This document shows, in pieces, positions 5,893 through 9,836 of a stretch of 9,836 bases of DNA. The notes under the pieces were generated by a model. It saw only the letters and a program-made list of their open reading frames with translations. It did not search any database and was not told where the DNA came from. The DNA is from Candidatus Saccharimonadota bacterium. GTDB taxonomy: Bacteria; Patescibacteriota; Saccharimonadia; Saccharimonadales; Saccharimonadaceae. The translations under genes and the position numbers were made by a program. Location of the stretch: the NCBI GenBank assembly GCA_028289095.1, contig JAQGGY010000006.1, positions 1 to 9,836 of the forward strand, in the 5' to 3' direction. Every line of letters starts with the position of its first letter. Positions within the stretch are counted from its first letter, which is position 1.

Positions 5893-5910
5893 ACGCCTAT
5901 TATACAGGCG
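5893..5910 (-). promoter_or_regulatory. msrB -10 box inside an inverted repeat
   Basis: On the minus strand CGCCTGTATAATAGGCG is followed by T and the msrB ATG (TATAAT at 5904-5899). The arms CGCCT and AGGCG flank the -10 box exactly, a suitable arrangement for a repressor site or a short hairpin. There is no recognisable -35, and TG lies one base off the extended -10 position. Confidence 0.55.
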
Positions 5911-5935
5911 GTGTTCAATAGGCCGAAACGATTAT

Positions 5936-6361
5936 CTAACTTTTCTTTTTATCTAATCGATCTAGTTTTGCGACATGAATTAACCAATAAATGACAAGTG
6001 CGGTTGCAAGAAGTGTAATCAACGAGGAAAGCACTGCACCCCAATCAAGTTCTAGCCCGCCCTTGCCTTGGGCATTCGGCTGTACGACAACCCAACTTAG
6101 CTTTGTCAGGTCGACGCCGCCAATTAAAAATCCGACGATAGGATTAATAAGGCCTTCGACTATCTGCTTGACCGACGCACCCGCCGCCGTACCAATAGCC
6201 AAACCGACTGCCAAACCGACGACGCCTTGTTCGCGGACAAACGTCATGAATCCACTGCCGTGCTGCGTGACTGCGGCCGCTTTTGCGGCAACCTTTTTGA
6301 TATGCGACGATTTTTCAGGCATCTGTTTTGGTTCTGTTTTTACATCTTTTTTATCTGCCAT
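5936..6361 (-). CDS. mscL: MscL-like large-conductance mechanosensitive channel
   Basis: A pressure-release channel of the cytoplasmic membrane that opens under hypo-osmotic shock. The 141-residue protein has the MscL layout: an amphipathic start (GFMTFVREQGVVGLAVG, 37-53), a Gly/Ala-rich first membrane helix (about 45-75, containing AVGLAIGTAAGASVKQIVEG), a short GGVDLTKL loop, a second membrane helix (about 106-129) and a charged tail KLDRLDKKK. The N-terminus carries about 30 extra Lys-rich residues compared with the E. coli protein. The sequence is divergent, so the family call is firm but channel properties are not proven. The start has an AAGGAG ribosome site 5 bases upstream, and the gene has its own promoter. 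Confidence 0.88.
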   Translation of the reverse strand: MADKKDVKTEPKQMPEKSSHIKKVAAKAAAVTQHGSGFMTFVREQGVVGLAVGLAIGTAAGASVKQIVEGLINPIVGFLIGGVDLTKLSWVVVQPNAQGKGGLELDWGAVLSSLITLLATALVIYWLIHVAKLDRLDKKKS

Positions 6362-6397
6362 AATGACTCCTTATTGCTTTATAAAAATTATACCACC
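6362..6397 (-). promoter_or_regulatory. Extended -10 promoter and ribosome site of mscL
   Basis: The minus strand carries GTGGTATAAT (TATAAT at 6392-6387) and then AAGGAG (6372-6367), five bases before the ATG at 6361. This gives a leader of roughly 20 bases. TGG before TATAAT is an extended -10. No good -35 is seen. The promoter overlaps only the intergenic 42 bases after the membrane-protein gene. Confidence 0.65.
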
Positions 6398-6403
6398 GAC
6401 GTA

Positions 6404-7042
6404 TTATGGCCGGTTTAATTGCACATAATATGCCACGATACGACCTAGTCCTAGACTGTGCTTTTCGAGCAAATAGCAGTACAGCAGCACCGCGATAAAC
6501 AGCGCGCCGCCAGTACCATATATCAAATCTGTCATCGTATCAAACTGGTCATTTCGCTGCATAAATGTGCCGAATATCTGATCGCTACAAAACTCAACGA
6601 CTTCCCATACCACCGCGACTGCTGCGCCTAAACAAAAGACACTCAGGGCGTACAGCCAAGCAGATAGCTGCATCTTTGCCCGCTGAATCACAGTCGTCAG
6701 CCACAGCATACTACACACCGCCACCAGCAAGCCCGAAACAAGATGTAATATATCATCCCATGGATAAAAACGAATATACATACCAAGTACTTCCCCGCAA
6801 AATAACGACGCAAAAATAAACATCACATAGGCCGTATGTATAAATGCCGGAATACGCACCTGCCAAATACGCTCAACGAGTAGTGGCAAAAAACTGACAA
6901 CAAATAAAAATAACGCAATCGCCATATGCCCGTAATTACCCAGATATAGCAACAGCGACGCGCTGACGATCAAAACCATTTCGAATGGTATAGCCCAGCT
7001 GTGTCGGCGGATTGTGCCGTAGTCATTCACTCGTACGTTCAT
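6404..7042 (-). CDS. Multi-pass membrane protein, YjdF/DUF2238-like
   Basis: A 212-residue integral membrane protein with about six hydrophobic helices (about 18-36, 39-57, 66-90, 97-118, 127-147, 172-192). Three polar clusters recall the DUF2238/YjdF family: YPWDDILHLVSG (93-104), VVWEVVEFCSDQIFGT (144-159) and FDTMTDLIYGTGGA (167-180). The Asp, His and Glu residues within or beside helices suggest a metal- or substrate-binding site, but the function of the family is unknown. The ATG overlaps the argS stop by one base (TAATG), and there is no separate ribosome site, so it is probably translationally coupled to argS. Hits in other membrane families (PAP2-like, VanZ-like) cannot be excluded. 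Confidence 0.82.
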   Translation of the reverse strand: MNVRVNDYGTIRRHSWAIPFEMVLIVSASLLLYLGNYGHMAIALFLFVVSFLPLLVERIWQVRIPAFIHTAYVMFIFASLFCGEVLGMYIRFYPWDDILHLVSGLLVAVCSMLWLTTVIQRAKMQLSAWLYALSVFCLGAAVAVVWEVVEFCSDQIFGTFMQRNDQFDTMTDLIYGTGGALFIAVLLYCYLLEKHSLGLGRIVAYYVQLNRP

Positions 7043-8706
7043 TACATTTTACTCGGCGCGTCGATACCCAAAATCGCCAGGCCGGCAGCAAGCGTATCAG
7101 CATAAAGTGCAACAATACCGGCGCGGTGCGCCTCGTGCTCGTTACCAGCAACGTGATTTTGCTCGTAATAGCGATTGAATTCCTGCGCCAGTTCAAACAG
7201 ATAATTACAGATGTGATGCGGCTCTAGCGTGCGTACTGCGAGCTCTAGGACGTCAGTATACTCGCTTAGTTTACGGACGAGTGCACGATCCTCGTCGCGG
7301 ACAATCTGCGGGAATGCATGTGAACCTGTTTTTTCAAGAATCCGACGTGCGCGGGCATGCGCGTACTGCAGGTATGGGCCAGAATTTCCCTGCAAGCTGA
7401 CCGTTTCTTCGATATCGAACGATATATCACCACCTAATCGATACCGGGCAAACGCATACTTGATCGCCCCTAGGGTCACCATATCAATCAGCGCCTTGTC
7501 ATCAACAAGTTCACTCACCTTTTCGCGCACAATATCCATAACGTCCAGGGCGCGCGTGACGTTACCTAGGCGTGAACTCATTTTTTTGCCGTCGGCAAAT
7601 TTCACCGTACCATTCGTCAGGTGTGTCATTGTCCCCGCAAGTTCAGGACGGAATGCTTCGGCCGCCGCATAGACAACGCGCATGTATTCTTTCTGATCAT
7701 TGCCGGTCAATAGATAGCGATGATCGAAGTCATACTCCTGCTTTTCCATCCAGATGACACCAATATCCTTGGTCTCATAGGTTGGGAGGCCTTTCGACGT
7801 GACGAACACGCGGGTATGTAAATGTTTCGACTCGTCACCTTCAAAAATAACTGCTCCGTCTGACTTTTTCAACAAGCCTTTTTCCAGCTGCTCTTCGACA
7901 ACTTTCATACCGACAGTTGCCGTCTGACTTTCAGGGTAATAACGCATCGGCTCGACATCAATCAGTGCGTAAAACGCATCAAAATAGTCAAAGCTCCACT
8001 GGCGCGTTGTCCAATAAATTTGTGCAAGCGGCGACGCATGTTCGTCGGCACTGTGAAAGCCGTAAATCGTCTTGTTCAATTCATCAATATCCGCTTTTAC
8101 CACGGTATTTTCTTCATAGGCTTTGGCACCACGTACATAACATCCACTAATCCAGCGTGAACGCGCAAACGGATCCGTGTCGACTACCGCATCAAGCTTT
8201 TCAGGGTGTTCGCCGTCAAGTTCAGCCACCATACCCCACAGACACTTCGCCACATGTAGCCCAACGTCACCACCAAAACTGGTACGTTGCAGATCAGCGC
8301 CACCAACCAACATCAGACGAGAAGCAATATCGCCAAAAACCGTCTGATATAAATGGCCGGTATGTAATTCTTTAAAGGCATTTGGACAGCTGTATTCAAA
8401 CACAATCTTCTGACCAGCATAGACAGTCTGCGGACTGCGCCTAGTTAATGCCAGTAGCACCGCGTCATTCAGGCGAATATTGATAAAGCCTGGTCCCGCG
8501 ACTGACACTTCCGTAAAATCTTCGTCCGTACGTAATTTTGCGGCGATTTCTTCGGCAATATCACGTGGGTTTTTACCTAATGGCTTTGCCAGTTGCATCG
8601 CAACGTTCGTGGCATAATCGCCAAACTGTGAGTCGGGACGCGTCAAATCAACGTGAATCTCCACGTCGAAAAGGTCTTTAACTAACTGAGAGATTTTTAT
8701 ATCCAT
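7042..8706 (-). CDS. argS: Arginyl-tRNA synthetase
   Basis: Class I aminoacyl-tRNA synthetase that charges tRNA-Arg. The 554-residue product is complete and of normal length. The N-terminal Add1-type domain includes FGDYATNVAMQLAK (28-41). The catalytic Rossmann domain starts with FEYSCPNAFKELHTGHL (103-119), where the HIGH motif reads HTGH (115-118). KMSKS appears as KMSSR (375-379) in GKKMSSRLGNV. The C-terminal DALR anticodon-binding domain begins near GPYLQYAHARARRIL (443-457), and the C-terminus LGIDAPSKM matches the usual LGI..PxxM ending. An extended -10 box ends 7 bases before the ATG and no Shine-Dalgarno is present. It is the first gene of a pair with the downstream membrane protein. 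Confidence 0.97.
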   Translation of the reverse strand: MDIKISQLVKDLFDVEIHVDLTRPDSQFGDYATNVAMQLAKPLGKNPRDIAEEIAAKLRTDEDFTEVSVAGPGFINIRLNDAVLLALTRRSPQTVYAGQKIVFEYSCPNAFKELHTGHLYQTVFGDIASRLMLVGGADLQRTSFGGDVGLHVAKCLWGMVAELDGEHPEKLDAVVDTDPFARSRWISGCYVRGAKAYEENTVVKADIDELNKTIYGFHSADEHASPLAQIYWTTRQWSFDYFDAFYALIDVEPMRYYPESQTATVGMKVVEEQLEKGLLKKSDGAVIFEGDESKHLHTRVFVTSKGLPTYETKDIGVIWMEKQEYDFDHRYLLTGNDQKEYMRVVYAAAEAFRPELAGTMTHLTNGTVKFADGKKMSSRLGNVTRALDVMDIVREKVSELVDDKALIDMVTLGAIKYAFARYRLGGDISFDIEETVSLQGNSGPYLQYAHARARRILEKTGSHAFPQIVRDEDRALVRKLSEYTDVLELAVRTLEPHHICNYLFELAQEFNRYYEQNHVAGNEHEAHRAGIVALYADTLAAGLAILGIDAPSKM

Positions 8707-8722
8707 TGATATGATTATACCA
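8707..8722 (-). promoter_or_regulatory. Extended -10 promoter of argS, close to the start codon
   Basis: TTTGGTATAAT on the minus strand (TATAAT at 8719-8714) is followed by 7 bases and then the argS ATG. TGG-TATAAT is a near-perfect extended -10. No -35 lies at 16-18 bases. The transcript should begin at or within a base or two of the ATG, so argS mRNA is probably leaderless. Confidence 0.65.
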
Positions 8723-8742
8723 AAGAGGACGTCAATCCTCTT
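8723..8742 (-). terminator. Hairpin between the small ORF and argS; weak terminator candidate
   Basis: AAGAGGA and TCCTCTT (7 bp) flank a 6-base loop. The distal arm overlaps the TAA of the 51-codon ORF, and the hairpin ends just before the argS -10 box. On the minus strand only TTT follows the stem core, so termination would be weak. It could also insulate or regulate the argS promoter. Confidence 0.45.
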
Positions 8743-8896
8743 AATTCTCTGTTACCGTGTCATCATCGCCAGTGACGGGAAAATAATTTGACGCTGCCGA
8801 AACAGGACTTATCCCCTTGATGTTGTGTAGTAGTACACGAAGTACATCAAGGTCATCGCTGGTAGGTGTTGAATTGTCTAATTTTTCTTCAGCCAT
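8741..8896 (-). CDS. Short hypothetical acidic protein (51 aa)
   Basis: An ATG-initiated frame of 51 codons between pyrG and argS. The product is acidic and polar at both ends (MAEEKLDNSTPTSDD at the start, TGDDDTVTEN at the end), with a hydrophobic helix core DLDVLRVLLHNIKGISPVSAASNYF. I do not recognise it. In its favour are the compact fit between pyrG and argS, the sensible composition and the TATAAA-like -10 about 18 bases upstream. Against it are its small size and the lack of a Shine-Dalgarno. It may be cotranscribed with pyrG, whose stop is 48 bases upstream. Confidence 0.5.
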   Translation of the reverse strand: MAEEKLDNSTPTSDDLDVLRVLLHNIKGISPVSAASNYFPVTGDDDTVTEN

Positions 8897-8931
8897 TTTG
8901 TTTGTTTTTCGTTTACTGTTTATACTTACAC

Positions 8932-8953
8932 AGTAGCACTTATGCTACTTTTT
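8932..8953 (+). terminator. Hairpin with T-run over the pyrG stop
   Basis: AGTAGCA-CTTA-TGCTACT (7 bp, 4-base loop) is followed by T's on the plus strand. It would terminate plus-strand transcription running into pyrG. It overlaps the pyrG stop codon. On the minus strand no T-run follows, so it would not be a strong pyrG terminator. Confidence 0.5.
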
Positions 8954-9836
8954 GTCAATGGCGGCATGTTTGATCAGACCAACAAACAATGGATGGGCGC
9001 GAGTCGGACGACTTTTAAATTCGGGGTGCGCTTGGGTAGCGACAAAATAGTTGTTCAACGGCGCTTCGACAAACTCCACTAGCTTGCCGTCTGGTGACGT
9101 ACCGGATATAGCCAAGCCACCTTTTATAATCGCATCGTTGTAGGTTTGATTTACTTCGTAGCGGTGACGATGACGCTCGACAATATCGGTTGTTTTATAG
9201 GTTTTTGCCAGCACTGATTTTGATGCTAGAACAGCAGGATAGTCACCCAAACGCAGCGTGCCACCAGTTGATTCCTTGCCCTGCTGGCCGTCCATAATAT
9301 AAACCACGTCGTGGGCCGTTTTTGGATCAAATTCGGTACTGTTCGCATCCTTTAATCCCGCTTTTCGAGCGGCAGCAATGACCGCAACTTGCAATCCCAA
9401 ACAAATACCCAAATACGGCACGTTATTATCCAGCGCAAAGCGTGCGGCGGCGATTTTACCTTCGATACCACGCTTGCCAAATCCACCAGGTACGAGTAGT
9501 GCGTCGACACTTTTAAAGTCTTTTTTCGTCGCGGTTTCGGCATTAATCCACACGATATCCACACCTACTTTTTGTTGCCACGCAGCAGCCTTGAGTGCCT
9601 CTAGAACAGAAATGTACGTATCTTCGTTGTCCATATATTTTGCAACCAAACCGATTTTAACGATTTTATTCGGTGTACTATTTTGGGCAGCAATAATTTT
9701 TTTCCATTTGGAAAGATCAGGCTCGGCGGACAAGCCAGAAAAATTCGTTAGCAACATATGTAACCCGCTTTTTGCTATTGCCAGTGGGATACGAAACACG
9801 GTATCGACGTTTGGCTGCATTAATACTGCATCTAGC
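8945..9836 (-). CDS. pyrG: CTP synthase, C-terminal part (cut by window edge)
   Basis: CTP synthase aminates UTP to CTP with glutamine. The frame is open through the right edge, so the Met at 9820 is internal: LDAVL precedes it and the N-terminal synthase domain lies outside. The visible part, about 297 residues, contains the end of the synthase domain (NVDTVFRIPLAIAKSGL) and the full class I glutaminase domain. Visible motifs are ALLVPGGFGKRGIEGK, the nucleophile Cys in YLGICLGLQVAVIAAAR, RHRHRYEVN, and the His/Glu pair in ATQAHPEFKSRP. The C-terminus ends with the usual HPLFVGLIKHA. The glutaminase triad appears intact. Confidence 0.96.
   Translation of the reverse strand, partial: LDAVLMQPNVDTVFRIPLAIAKSGLHMLLTNFSGLSAEPDLSKWKKIIAAQNSTPNKIVKIGLVAKYMDNEDTYISVLEALKAAAWQQKVGVDIVWINAETATKKDFKSVDALLVPGGFGKRGIEGKIAAARFALDNNVPYLGICLGLQVAVIAAARKAGLKDANSTEFDPKTAHDVVYIMDGQQGKESTGGTLRLGDYPAVLASKSVLAKTYKTTDIVERHRHRYEVNQTYNDAIIKGGLAISGTSPDGKLVEFVEAPLNNYFVATQAHPEFKSRPTRAHPLFVGLIKHAAIDKK

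Noticed and set aside
1..9836. CRISPR array, tRNA gene, insertion sequence
   Set aside because: No regularly spaced repeats, no cloverleaf with a GTTCRANYC arm, and no transposase frame or paired terminal inverted repeats with target duplications were seen.

Overview
The window reads as a compact bacterial chromosome segment, most probably from a Patescibacteria/CPR lineage such as Saccharibacteria (TM7). This is an inference from three things: tight minus-strand packing of short housekeeping genes, the divergent ArgRS signature motifs (HTGH, KMSSR), and the standard genetic code (UGA behaves as a stop and Trp is TGG). No 16S or ribosomal protein gene is present to settle the lineage. All complete genes lie on the minus strand. 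The only plus-strand gene is a fragment cut by the left edge.

Layout from left to right. (1) 1-222: the 3' end of an unidentified plus-strand gene that converges on mmcQ, with both stop codons sharing one CTAG. (2) 219-1120: an orn (oligoribonuclease) then mmcQ/yjbR-like pair, joined by an ATGA overlap and read from a promoter whose -10 box sits directly before the orn start. (3) 1121-1957: about 840 bases without a gene. Roughly 1224-1957 is packed with hairpins and ends in a minus-strand intrinsic terminator. At several stems the non-Watson-Crick pair is G-U on the minus strand but A-C on the plus strand, which points to a structured minus-strand RNA or a long structured 3' UTR. (4) 1958-5248: a three-gene minus-strand set with strong ribosome binding sites. 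It encodes a PPDK-like phosphotransferase whose PEP/pyruvate barrel is replaced by an unrecognised domain, a Cys-based PTP/DSP-like phosphatase, and a 120-residue unknown protein. It has a 250-base AT-rich, partly structured leader. (5) 5500-7042: msrB, an mscL-like channel, and a YjdF/DUF2238-like membrane protein, the last coupled to argS by TAATG. (6) 7042-8706: argS. (7) 8741-8896: a 51-codon candidate gene. (8) 8945-9836: the C-terminal part of pyrG, cut by the right edge.

The housekeeping genes cover arginyl-tRNA and CTP synthesis, RNA end-turnover, methionine-sulfoxide repair and osmotic safety. Several appear to use extended -10 promoters (TGGTATAAT-like) placed 6-7 nt before the ATG, which would give leaderless or near-leaderless mRNAs. 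The central three-gene set instead uses canonical Shine-Dalgarno sequences (AGGAGGTG). That contrast, the kinase-like plus phosphatase-like pairing and the large structured RNA downstream make 1224-5360 the most interesting part of the window. One reading is a phosphoryl-transfer/removal system with an unknown acceptor, followed by a structured RNA. The function is not established by the sequence alone.
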